From Comamonas granuli NBRC 101663 (GTDB lineage: Bacteria; Pseudomonadota; Gammaproteobacteria; Burkholderiales; Burkholderiaceae_C): a DNA stretch of 64,000 bases. Shown one piece after another: positions 38,036-51,888 of the stretch. A model generated the notes under the pieces. The model was not told where the DNA came from, did not search any database, and was given only the letters and a program-made list of their open reading frames with translations. Positions within the stretch are counted from its first letter, which is position 1, and each line of letters opens with the position of its first letter. The stretch covers positions 124,001 through 188,000 of the forward strand of contig NZ_BBJX01000008.1 of NCBI RefSeq assembly GCF_000739995.1, in the 5' to 3' direction. The position numbers were made by a program, and so were the translations under genes.

Positions 38036-39101
38036 ACCGCGTCCGCAGGCTTCGCGCTGGTGGTCCTACGGCTCGCCGCTGCTGGCGCTGTGCATCACCG
38101 TGCTCATCGGCGTGGCGCTGTTCGCCGTGCTCGGCAAGGACCCGGTGCGCGGTCTGCAGGTGTTCTTCTGGGAGCCGCTGCGCACGCGCTACGCCCTGGG
38201 CGAGCTCATGGTCAAGGCCACGCCGCTGCTGCTCATCGCGCTGGGGCTGGCCGTGTGCTTCCGCTCCAACGTCTGGAACATCGGCGCCGAGGGGCAGTTC
38301 GTCATGGGCGCCATTGCCGCCGGCGGCGTGGCGCTGATGGCGAGCAAGGACACGGGCGCCTGGATCGTGCCCGCGCTGCTCGCGGCCGGCGTGCTGGGCG
38401 GCATGGCCTGGGCGGGCCTGACGGCGCTGCTGCGCGACCGCTTCAACGCCAACGAGATCCTGGTCAGCCTGATGCTGGTCTATGTGGCCAGCCTGTTCCT
38501 GAGCTATCTGGTGTTCGGCCCCTGGAAGGACCCCATGGGCTACAACTTTCCGCAGACGCGCATGTTCGAGCGCGTCACGCAGATCCCGCGGCTCATGGCG
38601 GGTTCGCGCGTGCACATCGGCCTGCCCCTGGCCCTGCTCGGTGCGGCGCTGCTGTGGGTGTTCCTGTTCCGCGCGCGTGCGGGTTTTGCCCAGCAGGTGG
38701 GCGGGCTGGCGCCCGCGGCGGCGCGCTACGCGGGCTTTTCGTCGCGCCGCGCGCTGTGGACGGCACTGCTCATCTCGGGCGGCGCGGCGGGCCTGGCCGG
38801 GGCGCTGGAGGTGGCGGGCCCCATCGGCCAGCTCACGCCCTACGTGCCCGCGGGCTATGGTTTTGCCGCCATCATCGTGGCCTTCGTCGGGCGCCTGCAC
38901 CCGGTGGGCATGGTGTTCTCGGCCATGCTCATGAGCATGTTCTACATCGGCGGCGAGCTGGCGCAGTCGCGCCTGGGGCTGCCCAAGTCGCTCACGGGTG
39001 TGTTCCAGGGCCTGCTGCTGTTCTCGCTGCTGGCCTGCGACACGCTCATCGCCTACCGCGTGCGCTGGGTGCGCGCGCAACCTGCACGGCGGGAGGTCTG
39101 A
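38022..39101 (+). CDS. ABC transporter permease 1 (nucleoside/BMP type)
   Basis: 359 residues, about eight to ten helices, with the family blocks RSNVWNIGAEGQFVMGAIAAG and LRDRFNANEILVSLMLVYVA (cited in part). It is like YufP/NupP. The start ATG 38022 overlaps the ATPase end by 14 bases. It forms the membrane channel together with the second permease. Confidence 0.93.
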   Translation: MLKLEPRPQASRWWSYGSPLLALCITVLIGVALFAVLGKDPVRGLQVFFWEPLRTRYALGELMVKATPLLLIALGLAVCFRSNVWNIGAEGQFVMGAIAAGGVALMASKDTGAWIVPALLAAGVLGGMAWAGLTALLRDRFNANEILVSLMLVYVASLFLSYLVFGPWKDPMGYNFPQTRMFERVTQIPRLMAGSRVHIGLPLALLGAALLWVFLFRARAGFAQQVGGLAPAAARYAGFSSRRALWTALLISGGAAGLAGALEVAGPIGQLTPYVPAGYGFAAIIVAFVGRLHPVGMVFSAMLMSMFYIGGELAQSRLGLPKSLTGVFQGLLLFSLLACDTLIAYRVRWVRAQPARREV

Positions 39102-39102
39102 G

Positions 39103-40023
39103 ATGGAATCCTACGCACTCCTGATCGGCGCCACGCTCAGCGCGGGCACGGTGCTGGCGATTGCGGCGCTGGGCCTGCTCATCAACGAGAAGGCGGGCAT
39201 CGTCAACCTGGGCGCCGAGGGCATGATGCTGTGCGCCGCCATCGCCGGCTTTGCCACCGTGGTGCACACGGGCAGCCCCTGGCTGGGTTTTGCCGCGGGC
39301 ATGGCGGCCGGCGCGCTGCTCGCCGCGGTGTTTGGCTGGCTGGTCATCTGGCTCAACACCAACCAGTACGCCACGGGGCTGGCGCTGTCGCTGTTCGGCG
39401 TGGGCTTCTCGGCGTTCGCCGGCATCCACTACGTGCAGGCCAAGCTGCCCGAGCTGCCCAAGTACGGCATTCCACTGCTCGCCGATGTGCCCGTCCTCGG
39501 GCCGGCGCTGTTTCGCCAGCACCCCGTGGTCTACCTGACCATGGCGTTCACGGCGGCGCTGGTGTGGTTCCTCTACCGCACGCGCGCCGGCCTGGTGCTG
39601 CGCTCGGTGGGCGAGTCGCCACAGTCGGCGCACGCGCTGGGCTACCCGGTGCGCCGCATCCGCCTGGCGGCCGTGGTGGCCGGGGGGGCGCTGTGCGGCC
39701 TGGCTGGCGCCTACATCTCCACCGTGTACACGCCGCTGTGGGTCGAGGGCATGGTCGCCGGGCGCGGCTGGATCGCGCTGGCGCTCACCACCTTCGCCAC
39801 CTGGCGCCCGGCGCGCGTGCTGCTCGGCGCCTATCTGTTCGGCGGCGTGACCATGCTGCAGTTCCACCTGCAGGCCACGGGCGTGCAGGTGGCCAGCCAG
39901 TGGCTCAGCATGCTGCCCTACCTCTCGACCATCGTGGTGCTGGCCCTGATCTCGCGCAATCCGCAGTGGATCCGGGTGAACATGCCGGCCTCGCTGGGCA
40001 AACCCTTTTATCCCGGCACATAA
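39103..40023 (+). CDS. ABC transporter permease 2 (nucleoside/BMP type)
   Basis: 306 residues, highly hydrophobic, with the paired family signature INEKAGIVNLGAEGMMLCAA, shorter than its partner as in YufQ/NupQ. GGGAGG lies a few bases before ATG 39103, and the gene follows permease 1 after a single base. Confidence 0.94.
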   Translation: MESYALLIGATLSAGTVLAIAALGLLINEKAGIVNLGAEGMMLCAAIAGFATVVHTGSPWLGFAAGMAAGALLAAVFGWLVIWLNTNQYATGLALSLFGVGFSAFAGIHYVQAKLPELPKYGIPLLADVPVLGPALFRQHPVVYLTMAFTAALVWFLYRTRAGLVLRSVGESPQSAHALGYPVRRIRLAAVVAGGALCGLAGAYISTVYTPLWVEGMVAGRGWIALALTTFATWRPARVLLGAYLFGGVTMLQFHLQATGVQVASQWLSMLPYLSTIVVLALISRNPQWIRVNMPASLGKPFYPGT

Positions 40024-40070
40024 TGGCCGTTTTTTTCGTCCCCTCCCCAACTTCCCCAGAAGGAACCGAC

Positions 40071-42367
<2,297 letters not shown>

Positions 42368-42411
42368 GCGCTGCGGCACGCCCTGCGGCAGCGCAGGGGT
42401 TCAGCGGGCGC

Positions 42412-42861
42412 TCAGGGCGCCGGGGCCATGGCCGCGGCCAGGCGGCGGGCGTAGTCCTGCAGCATGGCCGGGTCGGGGTTCTTGCGCGGCCAGGACAGGG
42501 CAATGCCGTCGCCCGCGTGGCGCGGCACCACATGCATGTGGAAGTGGAACACCGTCTGGTCGCCCTCGCGGCCATTGGCCTGCAGCAGGGTGATGCCCGG
42601 AGGGTCGAACACCTGCTGGACGGCGCGGGCCACGCGCTGGGCCGTCTGCAGCACGGCGGCAGCCTCTTGCGGCGTGATGTCCAGCAGTGTCGCCGCGTGG
42701 CGCCGGGTAGCTACGAGCACATGGCCGGGGTTGACCTGGCCGATGTCCATGAAGGCGAGGGTCAGCGCGTCTTCGTGCACGCGCGCCGAAGGGATCTCTC
42801 CCGCCACGAGGCGGCAGAACAGGCATTGGCCGGGGGGCGAGGTATCGACGAACAGGGGCAT
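42412..42861 (-). CDS. HIT family nucleotide hydrolase/transferase-like protein
   Basis: 149 residues. The HIT motif is HFHMHVVPR, with N-terminal CLFCRLVAGEIPSARVHED. The pair of cysteines near the N-terminus (CLFC) is common in HinT-like proteins and may bind zinc. HIT proteins cleave phosphoramidates or dinucleotides. Start MPLFVDTS (42861) fits the family N-terminus. Cytoplasmic; convergent with adenine deaminase. The physiological substrate is unknown. Confidence 0.88.
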   Translation of the reverse strand: MPLFVDTSPPGQCLFCRLVAGEIPSARVHEDALTLAFMDIGQVNPGHVLVATRRHAATLLDITPQEAAAVLQTAQRVARAVQQVFDPPGITLLQANGREGDQTVFHFHMHVVPRHAGDGIALSWPRKNPDPAMLQDYARRLAAAMAPAP

Positions 42862-43045
42862 GGCGCAGGCTCCGGGGGCAGGGGCGCGACCAGATGCGCC
42901 CGGACTGCGAGTGTAGGGCTGCCCACCCTCAGGCGGTCTCTTTGCCCCCAGGGTTTGTGCCCTCCCGCCCGGCACCGCCCCGGGTGCAGCATGCTTCTTG
43001 GCGGGAAGGGGCCTGGCAGGGCCGTCCTGCCGATGCCCTGGTTGG

Positions 43046-43060
43046 CGGCAGGGTGTTTGC
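43046..43060 (+). promoter_or_regulatory. Candidate sigma-54 promoter of the bkd operon
   Basis: cGGCAg-N5-TTGC: GG and GC separated by exactly 10 bases, as in -24/-12 promoters. It lies about 120 bp upstream of bkdA1. A weaker sigma-70 reading (TTGGCG-N18-TAGAAT, 43042-43071) overlaps it. The 317-bp gap (42862-43178) holds no gene that I can support. Confidence 0.35.
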
Positions 43061-43100
43061 CGGCATAGAATCCACGGCTGCGCTACCCGCGCAACCGTGA

Positions 43101-44414
<1,314 letters not shown>

Positions 44415-44417
44415 GCC

Positions 44418-45458
44418 ATGGCAGAGCACAAGCAAGACCCGGCAGGCGTCCCCATGACCATGATCCAGGCCCTGCGTTCGGGCCTGGACGTGATGATGGG
44501 GCGCGACGACAACGTCATCGTCTACGGCGAGGACGTGGGCTACTTCGGCGGCGTGTTCCGCGTCACCGAGGGCCTGCAGGCCAAGTACGGCAAGACGCGC
44601 TGTTTCGACGCGCCGATCTCCGAATCGGGCATCGTCGGCACGGCCATCGGCATGGCGGCCTATGGCCTCAGGCCCGTGGTGGAGATCCAGTTCGCCGACT
44701 ACTTCTACCCGGCCACGGACCAGATCGTCTCCGAGGCGGCGCGCCTGCGCCACCGCTCGGCCGGGGATTTTTCCGCCCCCATGGTGATCCGCATGCCCTG
44801 CGGCGGCGGCATCTACGGTGGGCAGACGCACAGCCAGAGCCCCGAGGCCTTCTTCACCCATGTCTGCGGCCTGCGCACGGTCATGCCCAGCAACCCGTAC
44901 GACGCCAAGGGCCTGCTCATCGCCGCCATCGAGTGCGAGGACCCGGTGATCTTCCTGGAGCCCAAGCGGTTGTACAACGGCCCGTTCGACGGCCACCACG
45001 ACAAGCCGGTCGTGCCCTGGTCCAAGCACGAGCGGGGCCGCGTGCCCGAGGGCTACTACCAGGTGCCTTTGACCAAGGCGGCCGTGTTCCGCCCGGGCAA
45101 GGCCGTGACGGTGCTCACCTACGGCACCATGGTCTGGGTCAGCGAATGCGCCGCGCGCGAGGCGGGCATCGACGCCGAGATCATTGACCTGCGCAGCCTC
45201 TGGCCGCTGGATCTGGAGACCATCGTCGCCTCGGTGCAGAAGACCGGCCGCTGCGTGGTGGTGCACGAGGCCACGCGCACCAGCGGCTTTGGCGCCGAAC
45301 TCGCCGCGCTGGTGCAGGAGCATTGCTTCTACCACCTGGAGGCGCCCATCGAGCGCGTGACGGGCTGGGACACCCCCTACCCGCACGCCCAGGAGTGGGC
45401 GTATTTCCCCGGGCCGGCGCGCGTCGGCGCGGCCCTCAAGCGCGCAGTGGAGGCATGA
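44418..45458 (+). CDS. bkdA2: Branched-chain 2-oxoacid dehydrogenase E1 beta subunit
   Basis: 346 residues with VIVYGEDVGYFGGVFRVTEG, FADYFYPATDQIVSEAARLR, the GGGIYGGQTHSQSPEAFF region and the C-terminal VVVHEATRTSGFGAELAA (each conserved in E1 beta). It completes the thiamine diphosphate site with BkdA1. It starts 3 bp after bkdA1. Confidence 0.97.
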   Translation: MAEHKQDPAGVPMTMIQALRSGLDVMMGRDDNVIVYGEDVGYFGGVFRVTEGLQAKYGKTRCFDAPISESGIVGTAIGMAAYGLRPVVEIQFADYFYPATDQIVSEAARLRHRSAGDFSAPMVIRMPCGGGIYGGQTHSQSPEAFFTHVCGLRTVMPSNPYDAKGLLIAAIECEDPVIFLEPKRLYNGPFDGHHDKPVVPWSKHERGRVPEGYYQVPLTKAAVFRPGKAVTVLTYGTMVWVSECAAREAGIDAEIIDLRSLWPLDLETIVASVQKTGRCVVVHEATRTSGFGAELAALVQEHCFYHLEAPIERVTGWDTPYPHAQEWAYFPGPARVGAALKRAVEA

Positions 45459-45459
45459 C

Positions 45460-46761
45460 ATGGGTATTTACGTGATCCGCGTGCCCGACATTGGCGAGGG
45501 CATTGCCGAAGTGGAGCTGGTGTCCTGGCATGTGCAGCCGGGCGACCGTGTGAGCGAAGACCAGCACCTGGCCGACGTGATGACCGACAAGGCCACCGTC
45601 GAGGTGCCATCGCCCACGCATGGCAAGGTGCTGGCGCTGGGCGGCAGCCCCGGCCAGGTGATGGCCGTGGGCGCCGAGCTGGTGCGCCTGGAGGTCGAGG
45701 GTGAGGGGAATTTGAAGGAAAATGCGGCTCCAGCGCCCGTCCAGCAAGCGCCAGCAGCTCCTGTTTCTGTAGCGGCTGTGGCGCCTGCCGCTGCAGCCCC
45801 CGTGGCCGCAGCTCCCGCCCCGGCGCCCGCGCCCCTGCGCCCGGCTGCGGCGCCGCGCGGTACGCCCGCCGTGGTGCGCAAGGAAGGCGAGCGCCCGCTC
45901 GCCTCGCCCGCCGTGCGCCGGCGCGCCCAGGATATGGGGGTGGACCTGCGCTACGTGCACGGCAGTGGCCCCGCCGGCCGCATCGGGCACCAGGACCTGG
46001 ACACCTACGCCGCCGGCCAGGGCCAGCCGGCCGGGCAGGGCGCCTCGCCCTATGTGGAACGCCATGGCGAGGAGCAGATCCCCGTCATCGGCCTGCGCCG
46101 CAAGATCGCGCAGAAGATGCAGGAGGCCAAGCGCCGCATCCCGCATTTCAGCTACGTGGAAGAGGTGGACGTGACCGAGCTCGAAGCCTTGCGCCAGCAG
46201 CTCAACAGGCTCCATGGCAGCACACGCGGCAAGCTCACGCTGCTGCCCTTCCTGGTGCGCGCCATGGTGCTGGCCTTGCGCGACTTCCCGCAGATCAATG
46301 CGCGCTACGACGACGAGACCGGCGTGGTCACGCGCCACGCGGCCGTGCACCTGGGCGTGGCCACGCAGACCGACGGCGGCCTCATGGTGCCCGTGCTGCG
46401 CCATGCCGAGGCGCTGGACCTGTGGGCCTGCGCCGCGGGCATCGCGCGCGTGGCCGAGGGCGCGCGCAGCGGTAAGGCCCCGCGCGAGGAGCTCTCGGGC
46501 TCCACCATCACCCTCACCAGCCTGGGGGCGCTGGGCGGCATCGCCAGCACGCCGGTCATCAACCACCCCGAGGTGGCCATCGTCGGGGTCAACCGCATGG
46601 TCGAGCGCCCCATGTTCCGCAACGGCCAGGTGGTGGCGCGCCAGCTCATGAACCTCTCGTCCTCGTTCGACCACCGCGTGGTCGACGGCATGGACGCGGC
46701 GCGCTTCATCCAGGCCATGCGCGCGCTGCTCGAAACCCCGGCCCTGCTGTTTGTCGAGTGA
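45460..46761 (+). CDS. bkdB: Branched-chain 2-oxoacid dehydrogenase E2 (dihydrolipoyl acyltransferase)
   Basis: 433 residues. The lipoyl domain (about 1-80) has the lipoylated K44 in [13 protein letters not shown]. An Ala/Pro linker (about 85-130) follows, then the peripheral subunit-binding domain (about 145-180; [15 protein letters not shown]) and the acyltransferase domain (about 200-433) with active-site [15 protein letters not shown]. It moves the acyl group to CoA. The first part of the linker is encoded by repeat R9. It follows bkdA2 with one base between. Confidence 0.96.
   Translation: MGIYVIRVPDIGEGIAEVELVSWHVQPGDRVSEDQHLADVMTDKATVEVPSPTHGKVLALGGSPGQVMAVGAELVRLEVEGEGNLKENAAPAPVQQAPAAPVSVAAVAPAAAAPVAAAPAPAPAPLRPAAAPRGTPAVVRKEGERPLASPAVRRRAQDMGVDLRYVHGSGPAGRIGHQDLDTYAAGQGQPAGQGASPYVERHGEEQIPVIGLRRKIAQKMQEAKRRIPHFSYVEEVDVTELEALRQQLNRLHGSTRGKLTLLPFLVRAMVLALRDFPQINARYDDETGVVTRHAAVHLGVATQTDGGLMVPVLRHAEALDLWACAAGIARVAEGARSGKAPREELSGSTITLTSLGALGGIASTPVINHPEVAIVGVNRMVERPMFRNGQVVARQLMNLSSSFDHRVVDGMDAARFIQAMRALLETPALLFVE
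45717..45773 (-). repeat. Family A repeat R9, in frame inside bkdB
   Basis: On the minus strand: GCTACAGAAACAGGAGC, GCTGGCGC, spacer TTGCTGGA, CGGGCGCTGGAGCC, CATTTTCC. It encodes the Ala/Pro/Gln linker just after the lipoyl domain. It lies antisense relative to the gene, unlike the copies in puuD, xdhA and acnA. Confidence 0.75.
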
Positions 46762-46777
46762 AGCGGGAGGAATACAC

Positions 46778-48172
<1,395 letters not shown>

Positions 48173-48303
48173 CGCACCCCCCTGAGTCGCCTTCGGCGCC
48201 TTCCCCCCGCTCTCGCATCGCTGCGCGATGCGGGCAGGAGGACGCCCCCGGCGCGGCGGGGCGGCCCTTGCGCGGGGGCCCTGGTCTGGGCCGCGCCAGT
48301 GGC
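48173..48303. repeat. Family B intergenic repeat, copy 1
   Basis: CCCGGCGCGGCGGGGCGGCC followed by CTTGCGC at 48247-48272, then GGGC-CGCGCCAG. The same series occurs at 62751-62808 after acnA. It is preceded by a TGAGTCGCCTTCGGCGCC hairpin and a GCATCGCTGCGCGATGC palindrome. It fills the gap between lpdV and guanine deaminase; no promoter is obvious. Confidence 0.65.
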
Positions 48304-48328
48304 GTGCGGCTCCGGTAAGCTTGCAGCC

Positions 48329-49627
48329 ATGCACATCTACCGTTCCGCCCTGTTGCGCTTTTCCGAGGATGGCCAGGCCTTGTACGACGAGGATGGCCTG
48401 CTCGCCATCGGCCCCGATGCGTCAGGCCGCCAGCGCGTGCAGGCGGCGGGGGCCTGGCACGCCTTGGCATCGCAGTTCGCGGGGCAGCATGTCACGCACT
48501 GGCCGGGGCGCCTGATCGCGCCGGGCTTCGTGGACATGCATGTCCACTACCCGCAGACCGACGTGATCGGCTCGCCTGCCGAGGGCCTGCTGCCCTGGCT
48601 GGAGAACTACACCTTTCCGCACGAAAAGCGCTTCGTCACCCAGGGCTATGCCGAGCAGGTGGCGGACTTCTTCCTCGACGAGCTGCTGCGCAACGGCGTG
48701 ACGACGGCGCTGGCCTTCGCCACCTCGCACCCGCAGTCGGTCGATGCGCTGTTCGCCGAGGCGCGGCGCCGGCACCTGCGCCTGATGACGGGCAAGGTGC
48801 TGCAGGACCGGCATTCGCCCGATGGCGTGCGCGACGAGACGGAGCAAAGCCTGATCGACACCGAAGACCTGATCGCGCGCTGGCACGGCGTGGACCGGCT
48901 GGGCTACGCCATCACGCCGCGCTTTGCGCCCACCAGCAGCCCGGCGCAGTTGCGCGGCGCGGGCAAGCTCGCGGCGCAGTACCCGGACGTGTGGATCCAG
49001 TCGCACGTGGCCGAGAACCTCGACGAGGTGCGCTGGGTGCGCGAACTCTACCCGCGCGCGCGCAGCTACCTCGCGGTGTACGACGGCTTCGGCCTGATGC
49101 GCGAGCGCGCCGTGTACGCGCACTGCATCCACTTCGACGCGGAGGACCGCGCGCTGATGCGCGCGCGCCGCACGGCCGCCGCTGTCAGCCCCACGAGCAA
49201 CCTGTTCCTGGGCAGCGGCTTTTTCGACTACCAGGCGGCCGACCGCGCGGGCTTTGCCTACGGCCTGGCCAGCGATGTGGGCGGGGGCACGAGCTTCTCG
49301 CCGTTTCGCACCATGCTCGCGGCCTACACCGTGGGGCGCGAGGGCCAGACCAAGCCGGGCCTGAGCCTGTCGCCCCGGCACCTGTGGTGGCAGCACACGG
49401 CAGGCGCGGCGCGCGCCCTGGGCCTGGAGGGCGTGATCGGCAATCTGCAGCCCGGCTGCGAGGGCGATTTCGTCGTGCTCAACCCGCAGGCCACGCCGCT
49501 GCTGGCGCGGCGCACGGCGCAGGCGGCCAGCCTGGACGAACTGCTGTTCGCCATGATCGTGCTGGGCGACGACCGGCTCGTGGAGCAAACCGTGATTTCA
49601 CAGGCAAAATATGCCCCTGGCGCTTGA
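48329..49627 (+). CDS. guaD: Guanine deaminase
   Basis: 432 residues, amidohydrolase fold: metal ligands in GFVDMHVHYPQTDVIGS, QSHVAENLDEV, YAHCIHFD and LASDVGGGTSFSPF. The PQTD-IGS element is typical of GuaD. It converts guanine to xanthine, feeding XdhAB. ATG 48329 is chosen (MHIYRSALL). The last residues (APGA-stop) come from repeat R10. It follows the bkd operon but is probably separate, given the 156-bp gap with the family B repeat. Confidence 0.95.
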   Translation: MHIYRSALLRFSEDGQALYDEDGLLAIGPDASGRQRVQAAGAWHALASQFAGQHVTHWPGRLIAPGFVDMHVHYPQTDVIGSPAEGLLPWLENYTFPHEKRFVTQGYAEQVADFFLDELLRNGVTTALAFATSHPQSVDALFAEARRRHLRLMTGKVLQDRHSPDGVRDETEQSLIDTEDLIARWHGVDRLGYAITPRFAPTSSPAQLRGAGKLAAQYPDVWIQSHVAENLDEVRWVRELYPRARSYLAVYDGFGLMRERAVYAHCIHFDAEDRALMRARRTAAAVSPTSNLFLGSGFFDYQAADRAGFAYGLASDVGGGTSFSPFRTMLAAYTVGREGQTKPGLSLSPRHLWWQHTAGAARALGLEGVIGNLQPGCEGDFVVLNPQATPLLARRTAQAASLDELLFAMIVLGDDRLVEQTVISQAKYAPGA

Positions 49628-49659
49628 TGGCCGAGCGCTACCAGCTATCAAAACCATAG
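49603..49659 (-). repeat. Family A repeat R10, guaD-dcd junction
   Basis: On the minus strand: CTATGGTTTTGATAGC, GGTAGCGC, spacer TCGGCCAT, CAAGCGCCAGGGGC. It contains the guaD stop codon (49625-49627). Confidence 0.75.
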
Positions 49660-49681
49660 TACCTGGCGAGGAGCCCGCAGC

Positions 49682-50254
49682 ATGAGCATCAAGAGCGACA
49701 AATGGATCCGCCGCATGGCGGCCGAGCACGGCATGATCGAGCCCTTCGAGCCCGGCCAGGTGCGCGAGGCCGATGGCCGCAAGATCATCAGCTACGGCAC
49801 CAGCAGCTACGGTTACGACATCCGCTGCGCACCCGAATTCAAGGTGTTCACCAACATCCACAGCACCGTGGTGGACCCGAAGAACTTCGACGAGAAAAGC
49901 TTCGTCGATTTCGAGGGCGACAGCTGCATCATCCCGCCCAACAGCTTCGCGCTGGCGCGCACCGTCGAATACTTCCGCATTCCGCGCAACGTGCTCACCG
50001 TCTGCCTGGGCAAGAGCACCTACGCGCGCTGCGGCATCATCGTCAACGTCACGCCCTTCGAGCCCGAGTGGGAAGGCTATGTGACGCTGGAGTTCTCCAA
50101 CACCACGCCGCTGCCCGCGCGCATCTACGCCGGCGAGGGTTGCGCCCAGGTGCTGTTCTTCGAGAGCGACAAGGACGATGTCTGCGAGGTCTCGTACAAG
50201 GACCGCGGCGGCAAGTACCAGGGCCAGCACGGGGTCACGCTCCCCCGCGCCTGA
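49682..50254 (+). CDS. dcd: dCTP deaminase
   Basis: 190 residues, full length. [19 protein letters not shown] is the typical start. The active-site segment [19 protein letters not shown] and [20 protein letters not shown] are conserved. It makes dUTP for thymidylate synthesis as a trimer in the cytoplasm. It lacks obvious features of the bifunctional deaminase-dUTPase. It starts 54 bp after guaD, across repeat R10. Confidence 0.97.
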   Translation: MSIKSDKWIRRMAAEHGMIEPFEPGQVREADGRKIISYGTSSYGYDIRCAPEFKVFTNIHSTVVDPKNFDEKSFVDFEGDSCIIPPNSFALARTVEYFRIPRNVLTVCLGKSTYARCGIIVNVTPFEPEWEGYVTLEFSNTTPLPARIYAGEGCAQVLFFESDKDDVCEVSYKDRGGKYQGQHGVTLPRA

Positions 50255-50263
50255 CCCCGGCCG

Positions 50264-50932
50264 TCAGTGCAGGGTGCCCGCGCCGAGGGCGATGTCCTGC
50301 GGGTGCAGCACGGCGGCCCACAGCATGGCGTGCACGCCGCGCACCATGTCGCGCAGTTGCATGCCGGGCGTTCCCTGCTCCGGCAGCCAGGGCACGTGCA
50401 CGAAGCCGCCGCGCGCGAGCGGCGCCGCACCGGTGGCCAACTGGCGCATCAATCCATAGAACACCGCATTGCACACGAAGGTGCCCGCCGTCTGCGACAC
50501 CTCGCAGCGCAGCCCGGCCTGCTGCACGGCGCGCCGCAGCGCCTTGACGGGCAGGCTGGCGAAGTAGGCCGCCGGGCCGTCCGGCGCCACGGGCTCGTCC
50601 ACGGGCTGCGCGCCCTGGTTGTCGGGGATGCGGGCGTCGATCAGATTGATGGCGATGCGCTCGACCGACAGTGCCGCGCGCCCGCCCGCCTGCCCCAGGC
50701 ACAGGACCAGCGCCGGGCGGTGCAGCGCCAGCAAGGCCTGCAACTGCTCCTGCGCCGCCCCGAAGACGGTGGGCAGTTGCGCCGCCACCACAGGGTGGCC
50801 GGCGATGCGCTGGCCGTGCAGCGCGCGGGCCACCAGCCAGCTCGGGTTGAGGGCGTCGCCGCCGAACGGGTCGAAGCCCGTGAGCAGCAGGGGCGCATGC
50901 GGGAGGGGGCGGGTCGGGGCCATGGTGCCCAT
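50264..50932 (-). CDS. pcp: Pyroglutamyl-peptidase I
   Basis: 222 residues, C15 fold. LLLTGFDPFGGDALNPSW is the family start. The catalytic Cys is in AGTFVCNAVFYGLM and His in FVHVPWLPEQ. It removes N-terminal pyroglutamate from peptides. There are two ATGs, 50932 and 50923; the first is taken. Stop to stop, it lies 9 bp from dcd. Confidence 0.92.
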   Translation of the reverse strand: MGTMAPTRPLPHAPLLLTGFDPFGGDALNPSWLVARALHGQRIAGHPVVAAQLPTVFGAAQEQLQALLALHRPALVLCLGQAGGRAALSVERIAINLIDARIPDNQGAQPVDEPVAPDGPAAYFASLPVKALRRAVQQAGLRCEVSQTAGTFVCNAVFYGLMRQLATGAAPLARGGFVHVPWLPEQGTPGMQLRDMVRGVHAMLWAAVLHPQDIALGAGTLH

Positions 50933-51010
50933 GGTAGCGGCCCGCGCAGGCCGCGTCGGTGGCGCGTAATATGCCGGGACAGCATTGCGCAGACGGCACA
51001 GGAGCAGGCC

Positions 51011-51880
51011 ATGAAATGGGAAGGCAACCGGGAATCGGACAACGTGGAAGACCGCCGCGGCAGCGGCGGCGGATTTCCCCTCCCGGGCGGGCGCGGCATC
51101 GGTATCGGCACCATCGTCATCGCCCTGCTGGGCGGCTGGGTGCTGGGCATCAACCCGCTCACCCTCCTGGGGCTGCTCAGCGGCGGGGGGCCGCCGGCCC
51201 AAGTGCAGCAGGCCCCGGCGCAGCGTCCGCCGGCCGATGACACGCCGGCGCGCTTCGTCTCCACCGTGCTGGCCGACACCGAAGACGTCTGGGCCGCCGT
51301 ATTCCGCCAGGCGGGCGGCAGCTACCAGGAACCGCGGCTGGTGCTGTTTCGCGGCGCCACGCCCACGGCCTGCGGCACGGGGCAGGCGGCCATGGGGCCG
51401 TTCTACTGCCCGGCCGACCAGAAGGTCTACATCGACCTGGGCTTCTACGAAACCCTCAAGAGCCGCCTCGGCGCGCCGGGCGACTTCGCCCAGGCCTACG
51501 TGATCGCCCACGAGGTGGGCCACCATGTGCAGAACCTGCTGGGCATCAGCGCCCAGGTCGAGCAGATGCGCGGCCGTGTGGGCCAGGCCGAATACAACCG
51601 CCTGTCCGTGCGCCTGGAACTGCAGGCCGACTGCTTCGCCGGCGTGTGGGCGCACCATGCGCAGAATGCGCGCCAGATCCTGGAGCAGGGCGACGTGGAG
51701 GAAGCCATGAACGCCGCCGCGAAAATCGGCGACGACGCGCTGCAGCGCGCCCACGGTGGCGCCGTGGTGCCCGAATCCTTCACCCACGGCACCAGCGCGC
51801 AGCGCCAGCGCTGGTTCTCCACGGGCCTGCAGCAGGGCAGCGTGCGGGCCTGCGACACCTTCGGCGCACGCACGCTCTGA
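51011..51880 (+). CDS. Neutral zinc metallopeptidase-like membrane protein (YpfJ family)
   Basis: 289 residues. It starts MKWEGNRESDNVEDRRG, the YpfJ signature. One TM helix (about 30-58) is followed by the metallopeptidase domain with HEVGHHVQNLLG and the third ligand region LELQADCFAGVWAHH. The catalytic domain is probably periplasmic. The physiological substrate is unknown. It stands upstream of the SulP gene, separated by 8 bp. Confidence 0.92.
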   Translation: MKWEGNRESDNVEDRRGSGGGFPLPGGRGIGIGTIVIALLGGWVLGINPLTLLGLLSGGGPPAQVQQAPAQRPPADDTPARFVSTVLADTEDVWAAVFRQAGGSYQEPRLVLFRGATPTACGTGQAAMGPFYCPADQKVYIDLGFYETLKSRLGAPGDFAQAYVIAHEVGHHVQNLLGISAQVEQMRGRVGQAEYNRLSVRLELQADCFAGVWAHHAQNARQILEQGDVEEAMNAAAKIGDDALQRAHGGAVVPESFTHGTSAQRQRWFSTGLQQGSVRACDTFGARTL

Positions 51881-51888
51881 CGCCGCCC

